Source: Deinococcales bacterium
GTDB lineage: Bacteria > Deinococcota > Deinococci > Deinococcales > JAAFIG01
Direction: 5' to 3'
Length of the DNA stretch: 64,000 nt
Assembly: GCA_025352125.1 (NCBI GenBank)
Contig: JANXTZ010000049.1
Coordinates: 62,001 to 126,000, forward strand
How positions within the stretch are numbered: position 1 is the first letter of the stretch; every line of letters begins with the position of its first letter. This document shows, one piece after another, positions 8,630 through 16,989 of the stretch. The notes below the pieces were generated by a model, which was not told the DNA's origin, searched no databases, and was given only the letters and a program-made list of their open reading frames with translations. The translations under genes were made by a program, and so were the position numbers.

Positions 8630-8635
8630 TTGACC

Positions 8636-9319
8636 ATGACACCCAGCAGCAACCTGATATTGATTGTCGAGGACGAACTCGAGATTGCCGAAGTGCTCGA
8701 AGCCTATCTGCGCCGCGAGGGTTGGCGCACCGAACGGGCGCTCGACGGACAAAAGGCTTTGGATTTGTACCGTGCCACCAAACCCGATTTAATTCTGCTC
8801 GACATTCAAATGCCGATCCTTGACGGTCTAGAGGTCTTGCGGCGCGTGCGCAGCGATGGCACAACGCCCGTCATCATGCTGACCGCCAGGGCGGAAGACA
8901 TTGACAAACTGATTGGCTTGGAACTCGGCGCGGACGATTACGTGGTCAAACCCTTCAGCCCGCGTGAGGTCGTGGCGAGGGTCAAAGCGGTCTTGCGGCG
9001 CGTCAACCCGCAAACCAGCAATGTCTTGCGGGTCGGTTCGCTCGAGCTTGACACGCAATCGGTGATCGTCAAGATTCATGGCACTCGGCTCGAGATCACA
9101 CCCACCGAATACCGCTTGCTCGAGACGCTCGCCCGTTCTCCGGCACGGGCTTTTTCGCGCACCGAACTGCTCGAGGCTGCGCTGCCCGAATCGGACGCCC
9201 TGGAACGGGTGGTCGATGCACACCTGAAAAATTTAAGGCGTAAACTTGATGATGCGGGCGCACGGGATTTGCTCGAGACGGTGCGCGGCATTGGATATCG
9301 TTTGTGGGGCGGTGTATGA
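8636..9319 (+). CDS. OmpR/PhoB-family response regulator
   Basis: 227 residues. The receiver domain has the acidic pair E12/D13, phosphoacceptor D56 (LLDIQMP), T83 and K105 (VVKPF). A winged-helix DNA-binding domain follows (about 130-225: ITPTEYRLLETLARSPARAFSRTELLEA ... VDAHLKNLRRKLD), split here only for description. It is a cytoplasmic transcription factor phosphorylated by the kinase encoded next; the two genes overlap by 4 nt (ATGA), so they are translated together. Nearby candidate targets are the divergent secreted protein and the efflux operon. The signal sensed is unknown. Confidence 0.95.
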   Translation: MTPSSNLILIVEDELEIAEVLEAYLRREGWRTERALDGQKALDLYRATKPDLILLDIQMPILDGLEVLRRVRSDGTTPVIMLTARAEDIDKLIGLELGADDYVVKPFSPREVVARVKAVLRRVNPQTSNVLRVGSLELDTQSVIVKIHGTRLEITPTEYRLLETLARSPARAFSRTELLEAALPESDALERVVDAHLKNLRRKLDDAGARDLLETVRGIGYRLWGGV

Positions 9320-10644
9320 AGTTTGTAAAACTTTTCCGAGCAAAAGTTTGGCGCGTCCCGCTGTCGGTGCGATTGGCTGGCATGATGGTTTTGGTTGTGA
9401 TCGGCAGCATGTTGACGTTTACCTTGTCTTTTGGGGCAATCACATCAATTCGCTATGCCAGTATGCCCAAAGAGCAACAAGACCGCGCCCGACAACTTCA
9501 GGAAAATGGTATTTTCCTACCACCCGAATCTTTTGATCGCCTGGTGGTGACTGGTGTTGCCACGGGGGTACAAAATCAAGCGGGTGCAAATCCTGATTCT
9601 TCTTTTAAAACCGATTCAAATGCCTCAATCCCGCCAGTCATTTCTGAAGGTGTGCTGCTGACCGATCCGCTCAGTTTAAATTTGCAACTGCCACCAAAGC
9701 CAAAATTGCCCCGTCGTGGATCAGATTTTTTCTTGAAAGCCCTGGGCAGTTCGCAACTGATCAGCATTGCCATTTCGGCAACGCTTGGCATCATGCTCGC
9801 CACAGTTTTTGCCCGTCGTCTGGCGCAACCGCTCGAGGCGGTCTCAAAGGCAGCCAAGAAAATGCGTGGCGGCGATCTCAGTGCTCGAGCGCCAGTGCCA
9901 CCCTCACGTTTTACGGGCGAACCAGAAGACCTGGCAACCAATTTCAACGCCATGGCAGAGAGCTTGGAGCGTCAAGAGCGCGAGCGCAAAAACATGGTTG
10001 CCGATATTGCCCACGAGCTGCGCACACCGATTGGGGTGATGCAAGCCAAACTCGAGGCGATTGAAGATGGCGTGTTTCCGCTGACAATCGATGAGATCAA
10101 AAAACTTTCAAAACAGACGCACTTGCTGGCAAGGTTGGTGCAAGATTTACGCACCCTCTCGCTCGCCGATGCGGGGCAGTTGCAACTCGAGACGCGGGTT
10201 TTCAATTTGGCAGCCAAAATTCGTGAGATCACCTCTGGGTTTGAACCCAGCGCCCAACAAAAACACGTCAAACTCGAGGTCACAGCGCCCGAAAAACTCG
10301 AGCTTCACGGCGATCCTGACCGCATCGCCCAGGTGCTCTCAAATCTGCTGGACAATGCCCTGCGGTACACGCCCGAACATGGCACGGTCTGTATTGCGCT
10401 CGAGAGCACCCAGAACACCGCGCGGGTGATCGTCAGGGATTCCGGTCAAGGTCTGCCAAGTGAGAGCTTAGAGCACGTCTTTGATCGCTTCTACCGCGTC
10501 GATGAAAGCCGCAACCGTTCGAGCGGCGGCAGTGGACTTGGGTTGGCGATAGCCAGAACGATTCTCGAGCTTCACGGCGGCAAGATCAGCGTGCAAAACC
10601 GTCTCGAGGGCGGCGCAGAATTTGTGTGTGCTTTGCCAGTCTAA
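9316..10644 (+). CDS. Membrane sensor histidine kinase
   Basis: 442 residues from the ATG that overlaps the regulator's stop. TM1 about 18-43, an extracytoplasmic loop of about 95 residues, TM2 about 140-163, HAMP (about 164-220), HisKA with H233 in ADIAHELRTP, then HATPase with N-box (QVLSNLLDNALRY), G1 (RDSGQGLP), F-box (VFDRFYRVD) and G2 (GGSGLGLAIA). All catalytic motifs are intact. The sensor loop is Pro/Ser/Asn-rich and not recognisable. The stretch from 9310 to 9830 lacks CTCGAG, in contrast to the kinase core. Confidence 0.95.
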   Translation: MKFVKLFRAKVWRVPLSVRLAGMMVLVVIGSMLTFTLSFGAITSIRYASMPKEQQDRARQLQENGIFLPPESFDRLVVTGVATGVQNQAGANPDSSFKTDSNASIPPVISEGVLLTDPLSLNLQLPPKPKLPRRGSDFFLKALGSSQLISIAISATLGIMLATVFARRLAQPLEAVSKAAKKMRGGDLSARAPVPPSRFTGEPEDLATNFNAMAESLERQERERKNMVADIAHELRTPIGVMQAKLEAIEDGVFPLTIDEIKKLSKQTHLLARLVQDLRTLSLADAGQLQLETRVFNLAAKIREITSGFEPSAQQKHVKLEVTAPEKLELHGDPDRIAQVLSNLLDNALRYTPEHGTVCIALESTQNTARVIVRDSGQGLPSESLEHVFDRFYRVDESRNRSSGGSGLGLAIARTILELHGGKISVQNRLEGGAEFVCALPV

Positions 10645-10818
10645 ATCTGGTGGTTAAGTTTGATGGTACTTGCATTCCATGCCGATCAAGTAGAGTAAAA
10701 ATTTCAAAATCGGCAATCAGACAAAACTATACATTTTTTATGTCAGGAAAACGATTAAAGTTGTAGGCAAATTCTATCAGACTCGAGTTTTGTTTTGACG
10801 TGGTCCAAACTTTGATGT

Positions 10819-10847
10819 TTGACACGCATGAATCGAAGTGTTAGTTT
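10819..10847 (+). promoter_or_regulatory. Promoter of the tetR gene
   Basis: A consensus -35 TTGACA (10819-10824), a 17-nt spacer and -10 TAGTTT (10842-10847). The -10 overlaps the left arm of the operator palindrome. Confidence 0.6.
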
Positions 10848-10874
10848 TTACTCAGTTGACTTACTGAGTAAAAA
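10845..10874. promoter_or_regulatory. Operator palindrome of the TetR regulator
   Basis: A perfect inverted repeat with 12-bp arms TTTTTACTCAGT / ACTGAGTAAAAA and a 6-nt spacer, overlapping the -10 box and ending 10 bp before the tetR start. Its centre AGTTGACTTACT recurs in front of yceI at 11585-11596. Binding here would block transcription of the regulator itself. Confidence 0.75.
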
Positions 10875-10884
10875 GAGGCTCGAG

Positions 10885-11451
10885 ATGACCCAGACTCGCA
10901 GTAAAAATACCCGTGAAAAACTACTGAACGCCGCAATGGATGTGTTTTACACGCGGGGCGTCTCGGGTACGACATTGCAAGATATAGCAGAGTCGGCAGG
11001 TGTACCGCTTGGCAATGTCTACTATCATTTCAAAACCAAGCAGGATTTGATTCGGGCGGTCATCGAGGCTCGAGTCGATGAATTGCATCAAGATTTTGGA
11101 ATACTTGAAGCCAAACTCGAACCGAAAGCCGCGTTGTTAACGCTGATCACCGACAGCCGAAAAGACAAGAAAAACCTGATCAAATACGGTTGTCCATACG
11201 CGTGTTTAACCGCAGATTTACGTGAGGATTCGAGTGATTTGGTCAGTCAGGCTGGGTCGCTACTCGAGATTTGGGTCGAGTTTGCGACGCGTCAATTTAA
11301 ACGCCTCGGCAAGGGCAAGGATTCGAGAGCGCTTGCGGAAAGTTATGTCTCGGGCTTGCAGGGCGGTTATCTGCTGGCACGGAGCACGGGGTCTACAGTG
11401 ACGCTCGAGCGGCAATTAAATCGTCTGGAACAATGGATTCAGGGTTTGTAA
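10885..11451 (+). CDS. TetR/AcrR-family transcriptional regulator
   Basis: 188 residues from the ATG at 10885, with GAGG 7 nt upstream; upstream in-frame starts would lie inside the operator. The N-terminal helix-turn-helix is typical: TREKLLNAAMDVFYTRGVSGTTLQDIAESAGVPLGNVYYHF (residues about 10-50, quoted only to show the pattern VSGTTLQDIAESAGVP). The C-terminal ligand domain contains a Cys pair (YGCPYACL) seen in the TetR subgroup that often controls oxidative or envelope stress genes. It probably represses itself and the yceI gene group, since both promoters carry the same operator core. The ligand is unknown. Confidence 0.92.
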   Translation: MTQTRSKNTREKLLNAAMDVFYTRGVSGTTLQDIAESAGVPLGNVYYHFKTKQDLIRAVIEARVDELHQDFGILEAKLEPKAALLTLITDSRKDKKNLIKYGCPYACLTADLREDSSDLVSQAGSLLEIWVEFATRQFKRLGKGKDSRALAESYVSGLQGGYLLARSTGSTVTLERQLNRLEQWIQGL

Positions 11452-11550
11452 CTTTGTTGTTAAACTGGTTTGATCGGCGTTTGAACTTTTTTCAACAGGG
11501 CATCGTAACTTGAAGCACGAAGGTTGATTGGAGTGAACCAGAAAATCCGA

Positions 11551-11596
11551 TTGAACCTTTTTTGAAACCAGCCGTAAATCAGTTAGTTGACTTACT
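11551..11596 (+). promoter_or_regulatory. yceI promoter with TetR operator core
   Basis: TTGAAC (11551-11556), an 18-nt spacer and TAAATC (11575-11580) form a fair promoter. The sequence AGTTGACTTACT at 11585-11596 is identical to the centre of the tetR operator and lies at the expected transcription start, ahead of the AGGAGG box. Confidence 0.6.
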
Positions 11597-11617
11597 TAAA
11601 CTGTAGGAGGAAATCTT

Positions 11618-12217
11618 ATGAACGCGAACCAATACCGCCCAACTCGAGCCTTAGCCATCAAACGCTGGTTGCCGACAACATTGCTTGCAGCCACTTTACT
11701 GACAGGTGCGGTGCTCGCCACAAGCCAAAGCTACAGTGCTCTAAAAGCAAGCTCGAGTGTCGAATTTAACTTTTTCGTCACGCTGATTCCTGTGCCTGGC
11801 AAGGTGAATGGCTTGAGCGCCGATCTTAATTTTGACCCGAGTAACCTTGCAAAAACCAGCGGCACGATCAAGGTCAAACTGGCAAATCTTGACACGGGCA
11901 TTGCCCTGCGCGACGAACACGCACGCGGCTATCTGGGCGCGGACAAGCATCCAAATGCAATTTTTACGCTAAACCATATTGAAGGGATCAAAGCGCTTGA
12001 GGCTGGCAGGGAGAGCCAAGGCATCGCCGTCGGGAGTTTTGACTTGAACGGCATTCAACACGCCTTAAAAGCGCCAATCATCTTAAAACTCGAGGGTCAA
12101 CGCGTCAATGTCAGCACCAAATTTAACCTGAGTTTGGCGGACCACAAGATCGAGATTTTTGGAGCCGATCCAAAAGTAGATGTCGCCGTCAAGTTCGCAC
12201 TCGAAGCCAAAAAATAA
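11618..12217 (+). CDS. YceI-family periplasmic protein
   Basis: 199 residues with an N-terminal signal/anchor (about 15-35) and a YceI-like lipocalin domain: SSVEFNFFVTLIPVPGKVNGL, a central LANLDTGIALRDEHARGYLGADKHPNAIF segment (family hallmark: D-T-G-x-x-x-R-D-x-H near residues 95-105) and a final antiparallel strand set. YceI proteins bind polyisoprenoid-like lipids in the periplasm. A strong AGGAGG box precedes the ATG. The TetR operator core lies 22 bp upstream of the start, so it is probably repressed by the adjacent regulator. Confidence 0.9.
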   Translation: MNANQYRPTRALAIKRWLPTTLLAATLLTGAVLATSQSYSALKASSSVEFNFFVTLIPVPGKVNGLSADLNFDPSNLAKTSGTIKVKLANLDTGIALRDEHARGYLGADKHPNAIFTLNHIEGIKALEAGRESQGIAVGSFDLNGIQHALKAPIILKLEGQRVNVSTKFNLSLADHKIEIFGADPKVDVAVKFALEAKK

Positions 12218-12286
12218 TCCAATTTTACCCAACGTCATTTCGCCAACTCGACTCGAAAATCTCGAGAACACTTTAGGAGAACCACC

Positions 12287-12727
12287 ATGAACATCAAGAC
12301 CATCAGTGCTGCCATCATCGTCAGTGCCCTCGTCCCTAGCGTCGTAGCCCAAAACAGCAACGCGCAGACCATGACTCAGGCAAGCGCCATGACCAGCAGT
12401 TACAAACTCTCGAGCGTCAATGCACCGACCACGGGCACGCTGGAAATTGTAAGCAAAGCCGACGGGACGAGCCTGGCGCGTTTGCAAAACCTCAAGACCG
12501 AGGCGGGTCCAGATTTACACGTTTACCTCTATGCCGCCAGCCTGCCAGCCAAAACTGCCAAGGACGTAAAAGCTGTGAAATACATTGACCTTGGCAAACT
12601 GAGTGCTCCCTTCAAAGGAAACTTCGAGTACAAAATCCCAGCCAAAACCGATCTTCGCCAGTTCAAAAGCCTGATCATTTGGTGTGATGTCGCCAAAGTG
12701 GTTTTCGCTGGCACAAACCTGAACTGA
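12287..12727 (+). CDS. Secreted DM13-domain protein
   Basis: 146 residues: a signal peptide (first about 22) and one DM13 domain (about 40-145) with the recognisable elements GPDLHVYLYA, YIDLGKLSAPFKGNFEYKIP and FKSLIIWCDVAKVVFAGTNL. The single conserved Cys is present in IIWC. DM13 domains are proposed to carry out redox or electron-transfer steps outside the cytoplasm. An AGGAG box precedes the start. Only 69 bp separate it from yceI, so it probably shares the TetR-controlled transcript. Confidence 0.85.
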   Translation: MNIKTISAAIIVSALVPSVVAQNSNAQTMTQASAMTSSYKLSSVNAPTTGTLEIVSKADGTSLARLQNLKTEAGPDLHVYLYAASLPAKTAKDVKAVKYIDLGKLSAPFKGNFEYKIPAKTDLRQFKSLIIWCDVAKVVFAGTNLN

Positions 12728-12793
12728 TCGCTTAATTTGCTTAAGATTTAAACATACAACTTCAACTCCAGACACAGCCATGACTTTCCTTCC

Positions 12794-12824
12794 GCTCGAG
12801 GTTTTTGCCGGCAGAACCTCGAGC
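12794..12824 (+). terminator. CTCGAG hairpin between DM13 gene and next gene
   Basis: Perfect 10-bp arms GCTCGAGGTT / AACCTCGAGC around an 11-nt loop that itself contains TGCCGGCA. Followed only by CTTTCT, so termination may be partial. Confidence 0.5.
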
Positions 12825-12876
12825 CTTTCTACCCGCAATTTTCCAAGCCCTCCCAATCTTTTTGCTAAAGGACACC

Positions 12877-14067
12877 ATGCCACAATTCAACTTGCCCAAC
12901 CGAAATCAAGTGACCGCCGCACTTTCCGTCGTCACGCTCGTCGCCGCCCTTGGTTTGGTCGTCGCCCAAAGCGGTGATACCCGCCCAGCACCACCATCCA
13001 TCGGTGCAGATGTTCCAGTCACGTACTTTGGACCTGCACCCTCGAGCGTTCAAAAAGAACTGGTCGGACCGGTACAACTCTTAAAATCGGGAACGATAGA
13101 CGAGGAGAAAGGAACGATTACCCTGCCGCTCTACCGAGGACAAACCAAAAACGGCAAGAACGTCTGGTACGTCCTGACCGACACCAACGACAAAGGCAAC
13201 GCCGACGCTCTCGGACTCAATTACTCTGCCAAGATCACGTATGCCGTCGGCAAGGCGATCCGAACCGCGCGTCTCGAGAATGATGCGACGCTGACCTTTG
13301 ATAACGGAACGGTCGATTTTGCTCCGACGCATCTGGTGAAGCCCGGACCGAAATTAAATCCTTTTCCACCGAGCGAATTTAAACCAGGTTCTGTCGGTGA
13401 CGCCAATTACACGCCACTGGTGAAAGTTGTGAACGCGGGCGGATTTGTTTACAACGCACCGATTGTCTCGTTCGGAACAAGCGCCGAACAAATCAATTTT
13501 TGCAACAAGCCAGTCGATTATAAACTGGTGCACGACAAAGTCCTTTCAATCTGCCCAGTCGATGATGGCGGCACGGTCACACTGGCGCTGACACCTGGCT
13601 TCAGTTTTGCCAAACCCGTGCTGTACCTCAGCCTTGATGCCAACGATCCGTTACCCGCCGCAATGGAGGCTGTCACGCTCGCCCCAGGTTTGAACGACGT
13701 GCCCGTGGGTCGTGACGACAGCGCATTCAGTGCCGTGGAACGCTTGTTTGCGATGGTGAACGGTCCAACTGGTTCAGACAATCCCCAACGCCAGGGTTTT
13801 AACAGCGCCCTGCTCGGCGAGGGACCAGGACCGCTCAATGTTCTCGGTGGCATCCCGACCGTCGCCACCGATTACAGCCCACTGTGGGATTTAAACGTTG
13901 GCGAATGGACGAAAACCGCGATAGACAAAGGCTACCGTTCTCGAGTCAGCGAAGAGTTCCAAATTCTGGGCTTGGTTGAACGTGGTTGGATCACAGGACC
14001 AGGCGGTCATCCATTTGGTTCGACAGGATTCATTGTCAATTGCCCAATCGTGAAACGCTTTTTGTAA
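12877..14067 (+). CDS. Secreted protein of unknown function
   Basis: 396 residues from the ATG at 12877 (AAAGGA box 5 nt upstream). It has a signal peptide (TAALSVVTLVAALGLVVAQ), then a beta-rich protein containing NVWYVLTDTNDKGNADALGL and, near the C-terminus, YSPLWDLNVGEWT. Two Cys pairs (INFCNKPVDY / LSICPVDD, and one near the end in NCP) could form disulfides. I recognise the WYVLTD...LG.N pattern as recurring in secreted proteins without assigned function but cannot name the family. It may be the last gene of the YceI/DM13 group. A strong terminator follows. Confidence 0.75.
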   Translation: MPQFNLPNRNQVTAALSVVTLVAALGLVVAQSGDTRPAPPSIGADVPVTYFGPAPSSVQKELVGPVQLLKSGTIDEEKGTITLPLYRGQTKNGKNVWYVLTDTNDKGNADALGLNYSAKITYAVGKAIRTARLENDATLTFDNGTVDFAPTHLVKPGPKLNPFPPSEFKPGSVGDANYTPLVKVVNAGGFVYNAPIVSFGTSAEQINFCNKPVDYKLVHDKVLSICPVDDGGTVTLALTPGFSFAKPVLYLSLDANDPLPAAMEAVTLAPGLNDVPVGRDDSAFSAVERLFAMVNGPTGSDNPQRQGFNSALLGEGPGPLNVLGGIPTVATDYSPLWDLNVGEWTKTAIDKGYRSRVSEEFQILGLVERGWITGPGGHPFGSTGFIVNCPIVKRFL

Positions 14068-14134
14068 ACCTGTCACTCGAGACTGTTTTTAACCCCGAGG
14101 CAGCAGTGAAGTTAAAGGAAGGTGGTGAACTGAG

Positions 14135-14172
14135 CGAATCCAGAAATTCTAAAGAATTTCTGGATTCGTTTT
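14135..14172 (+). terminator. Strong intrinsic terminator
   Basis: Perfect 15-bp stem (14135-14149 with 14154-14168), loop TAAA, then TTTT. Ends the plus-strand gene group that begins with tetR or yceI. Confidence 0.9.
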
Positions 14173-14227
14173 GAAACCTCTTGCCACTGGGCTATGCGAA
14201 ACTGCTTTACGCCTTAACATTTGGCTT

Positions 14228-14252
14228 TCAACAGATATGAAAACCGCTGTAA
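14228..14252. repeat. 25-bp sequence repeated at 26805-26829
   Basis: The 25 bases are identical to those at 26805-26829, where they form one arm of an inverted-repeat element. Here only this half is present, between convergent genes, so it looks like a remnant. Confidence 0.75.
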
Positions 14253-14294
14253 TCGATAAATTTTTGAGTCTCTCGGGGATTATTAAGATGATTT

Positions 14295-15908
14295 TTACGC
14301 TTCAGCGTTGACAATCTCACTCTCGACAGCTTTCGCTCGAGTCGCCAAACCGTATTCCACCGCGTCCACCAATGCCTTCCAGACCGCGCCAATCAAATCC
14401 AGATTGATTCCCACGCAAGTCCATTCTCGAGTTCCATCGGTCAAGGTGATTGCCACCCGAACCTTCAGGGGTTCACCTCGAGCCTGCACGTTGCGCCCAC
14501 GAAAACCGGTTGCCTCCAAAGTTTTGGCGTAGGCTTGCAAACTCGGGTCTTTGGAAAGCTCGAGCGCACGTTTTAACGCCTCGAGCAGCGCTTTGACAGG
14601 TCCTTCGGCTTCGGCTGCCACATATTCGTTTTCAAGTCCAACCCGGACACTTAGACTCGCCTCGACCACTGGGCGGTCGCGTCCACGAATCGCGTCAAAA
14701 ATCCGCACCCGTTCAACGGAGAGAATTTTTGGAAAACGTCCCGTCAATTGACCCAACGCCAACTCGAGGCTGGCGGGTGCATCTTCAAAACTGTAACCCT
14801 CGTCCTCGAGGTGCTTGAGTTCGGCTAAGATTCGTCCAGAGCTGGCGCTGGCGTCGCTGAGGTCAACCCCGTATTGTTCGCTAATCCGTGCCAGATAACT
14901 CGGTCTCGAGATGCCAGGAATCACCATGCGGCGTTGGTTGCCGACTTTTTCGGGTGCAATCGGTTCGTAGGCTTCGGGGCTGGACAGCACGGCGGCAATG
15001 TGCGTGTCGGTTTTGTGCTCGAACACACGCCGTCCGACAAAAGGTGCGTCTTCCATGCCGGCGGCTTTGCCGACCCGTTCAGCAATCTCGAGCGCGACGG
15101 GCGTCAATCTTGCCAGTTGCGCATCGGTCACAACATCCAGCCCAAGTTTGAGTTTGAGAATCGGTAGCAGCGCGGTCAAATCGGTGATGCCATTTCGCGC
15201 ACCGTATCCATTCACGCTGCCCTGCAAATGGGTTGCACCAGCCTCGAGTGCCGCCAGGGCATTTGCAAGTGCCAAACCAAAATCGTTGTGCAAGTGAACC
15301 CCAACTGCGCGATCACCCGCAATCTCGAGTACCCGAGACACGCCGTCCGCCACAAATTTTGGCAGACTCGAGCCGTTGGAATCGGCGAGCACCACCGTGT
15401 CCGCCCCAGCCTCGAGTGCGGTTTTGACGAATCGCATGGCGTAATCTTGGCTGCTCGGCAGGGCATCAAAAAAATGCTCGCAAATCACCAACACCTCGCG
15501 CCCAGCATTTTTGACAAACTCGAGCGACTCGGAGAGCATTTTGAGGTTCTCATCGAGGGTCGTTCTCAGGACTTTTTCGACGTGCAGTGGCCAGACCTTG
15601 CCGTACAACTGCACCACAGGCGTGTTCGCCTCGAGGGTGCGCTGCAAACCCGCATCCCTGGACACCAGGGTTTCTGGGCGGCGGGTCGCGCCGAACGCCA
15701 CCAGTTTGGCGTGAAGCTCGAGTTCTGCCACGCGTTCAAAAAACTCGAGGTCGCGCGGAAAGACCTGTGGCCAGCCCCCCTCGAGATAGGTGACCCCAAG
15801 GCTGTCAATCAGGGGCGCGATTCGGAGTTTGTCGTCGGTGCTCAAGGTGACATCGCCAGCCAAAGCGCCGTCACGCAGCGTGGTGTCCAGAATCGCAATG
15901 GGTTTCAT
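14295..15908 (-). CDS. cimA: (R)-citramalate synthase
   Basis: 537 residues, the usual length for CimA. It condenses pyruvate with acetyl-CoA to citramalate, giving a threonine-independent route to 2-oxobutyrate and isoleucine. The catalytic TIM barrel opens with DTTLRDG (residues 8-14); metal-binding HLHNDFG and CEHFFDALPSS, a CimA-like signature, follow. The C-terminal third is a LeuA_dimer-type regulatory domain (about 410-530: VRVGLENEYVAAEAEGPV...). The CEHFFD element separates it from isopropylmalate synthase (LeuA). It is preceded by a leaderless-type -10 box. Single-gene unit. Confidence 0.92.
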   Translation of the reverse strand: MKPIAILDTTLRDGALAGDVTLSTDDKLRIAPLIDSLGVTYLEGGWPQVFPRDLEFFERVAELELHAKLVAFGATRRPETLVSRDAGLQRTLEANTPVVQLYGKVWPLHVEKVLRTTLDENLKMLSESLEFVKNAGREVLVICEHFFDALPSSQDYAMRFVKTALEAGADTVVLADSNGSSLPKFVADGVSRVLEIAGDRAVGVHLHNDFGLALANALAALEAGATHLQGSVNGYGARNGITDLTALLPILKLKLGLDVVTDAQLARLTPVALEIAERVGKAAGMEDAPFVGRRVFEHKTDTHIAAVLSSPEAYEPIAPEKVGNQRRMVIPGISRPSYLARISEQYGVDLSDASASSGRILAELKHLEDEGYSFEDAPASLELALGQLTGRFPKILSVERVRIFDAIRGRDRPVVEASLSVRVGLENEYVAAEAEGPVKALLEALKRALELSKDPSLQAYAKTLEATGFRGRNVQARGEPLKVRVAITLTDGTREWTCVGINLDLIGAVWKALVDAVEYGLATRAKAVESEIVNAEA

Positions 15909-15914
15909 GGCTCG

Positions 15915-15920
15915 AGTGTA
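15915..15920 (-). promoter_or_regulatory. -10 box of leaderless cimA transcript, overlapping CTCGAG
   Basis: TACACT on the minus strand ends 6 nt before the ATG. Its last two bases form the start of a CTCGAG copy that fills the gap to the start codon. Confidence 0.55.
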
Positions 15921-15953
15921 CCGCGTCTCGAGCCGGCAACGTCGGTTTGTGGT

Positions 15954-16988
15954 TTAAGGATTTTTGATTTTTTTCCAGGCGTCCAAGTACAGTTTTTCTT
16001 GGGTGCCAAGGTCGGCAATAAACTCGAGTTTGGTGTCAGCACTCGGGTAGATGATGGTGTTTTTGAGGTCAGTTGTGGGCAGCAAAACCCTGGATTTTTC
16101 GTTGGGTGTGCCCGACTTGGTGTATTCGGAAAGGGTTGCCCCGTTTTGGGCGTCCAAGATGAAATTGATAAACCGGTGCGCCAGATCGGGATTGGGTGCG
16201 CCGACAGGAATTGCCATGTTGTCCACGTAAATTTGCGCACCCTCTTTGGGAATAAAGTATCCAATGTTGGGGTTTTGTGCCGCCAGTTGACCCGCATCGG
16301 TGTTGAATAAAATTCCTGCGGCAATTTCGCCTTTTAGCAATTTGGCGCGAACGTCCGCACCGTTCAACAATCCCACGGAACGCGCCTTGGCAGCCAAAAC
16401 AATTTTTTCGGCTCGAGCGATATCGTTTGTGTTTGTGCTGCTCATGTTTTTGCCCAGGTACAAAAGAGCCGAACCGATCATTTCTCTGGGTGCGTTGTAC
16501 AGCGCAAACTTTCCCTTCTGGAGCTTGGGGTCTAGCAGCAATCCCCAACTTTTGATTGGATTTTTGATCCTGTCTTTGCGGTAGGCAATCCCCAGCGTTC
16601 CCCATTGATACGCCGCACTGAATTTGTTGCCGAGGTCATAGATGGGGCTGCGAAAACGATCCGCCAAATTGCGCAAGTTAATAATTTTTCGCGTCTCGAG
16701 TGGGCGCAGCAAATGACGGCGCAACATCTCCCCGATCACATAATCGGTTGGGATCACCACATCGTACTTGCCCAAGCCTTTTGACTCGAGCTTTGCGATC
16801 AAGTCTGGGTTGGTGTCAAAAATTTCGATCTTGATTTTGGCGCTGTTTTGCTGTTCAAACTTTTTCACCAGCGCGGGGTCGATGTAATCGTTCCAGGTGA
16901 ACAGGTTCAGTTCCCTTACCTGAGCCAAACTCGAGAGACCAATCACGCAGATGCTCAGGCTCGAGAAAATCCAAAAATATTTTTTCAT
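15954..16988 (-). CDS. PotD-like periplasmic substrate-binding protein
   Basis: 344 residues with a signal peptide (first about 22, ending SLAQ) and a type-II periplasmic binding fold: LNLFTWNDYIDPALVKKFE, the characteristic polyamine-binder opening, then PTDYVIGEMLRR, WGTLGIAYR, LLDP and a late VDNMAIPVGAPNPDLAHRFINF. This family binds spermidine/putrescine or related compounds. No permease or ATPase gene is adjacent. Instead the gene starts one nucleotide after the stop of a HAMP receptor gene, behind a GAGGAGG box. A role as the ligand-binding partner of that receptor is an inference from this order. Confidence 0.9.
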   Translation of the reverse strand: MKKYFWIFSSLSICVIGLSSLAQVRELNLFTWNDYIDPALVKKFEQQNSAKIKIEIFDTNPDLIAKLESKGLGKYDVVIPTDYVIGEMLRRHLLRPLETRKIINLRNLADRFRSPIYDLGNKFSAAYQWGTLGIAYRKDRIKNPIKSWGLLLDPKLQKGKFALYNAPREMIGSALLYLGKNMSSTNTNDIARAEKIVLAAKARSVGLLNGADVRAKLLKGEIAAGILFNTDAGQLAAQNPNIGYFIPKEGAQIYVDNMAIPVGAPNPDLAHRFINFILDAQNGATLSEYTKSGTPNEKSRVLLPTTDLKNTIIYPSADTKLEFIADLGTQEKLYLDAWKKIKNP

Positions 16989-16989
16989 G

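Noticed and set aside
15228..16310. 360-codon open frame on the plus strand
   Set aside because: Runs antisense across both cimA and the PotD-like gene, which are each well supported.
15954..16988. PotD-like gene as part of a polyamine ABC transporter
   Set aside because: No permease or ATPase gene is adjacent on either side; the neighbours are a HAMP receptor and cimA.
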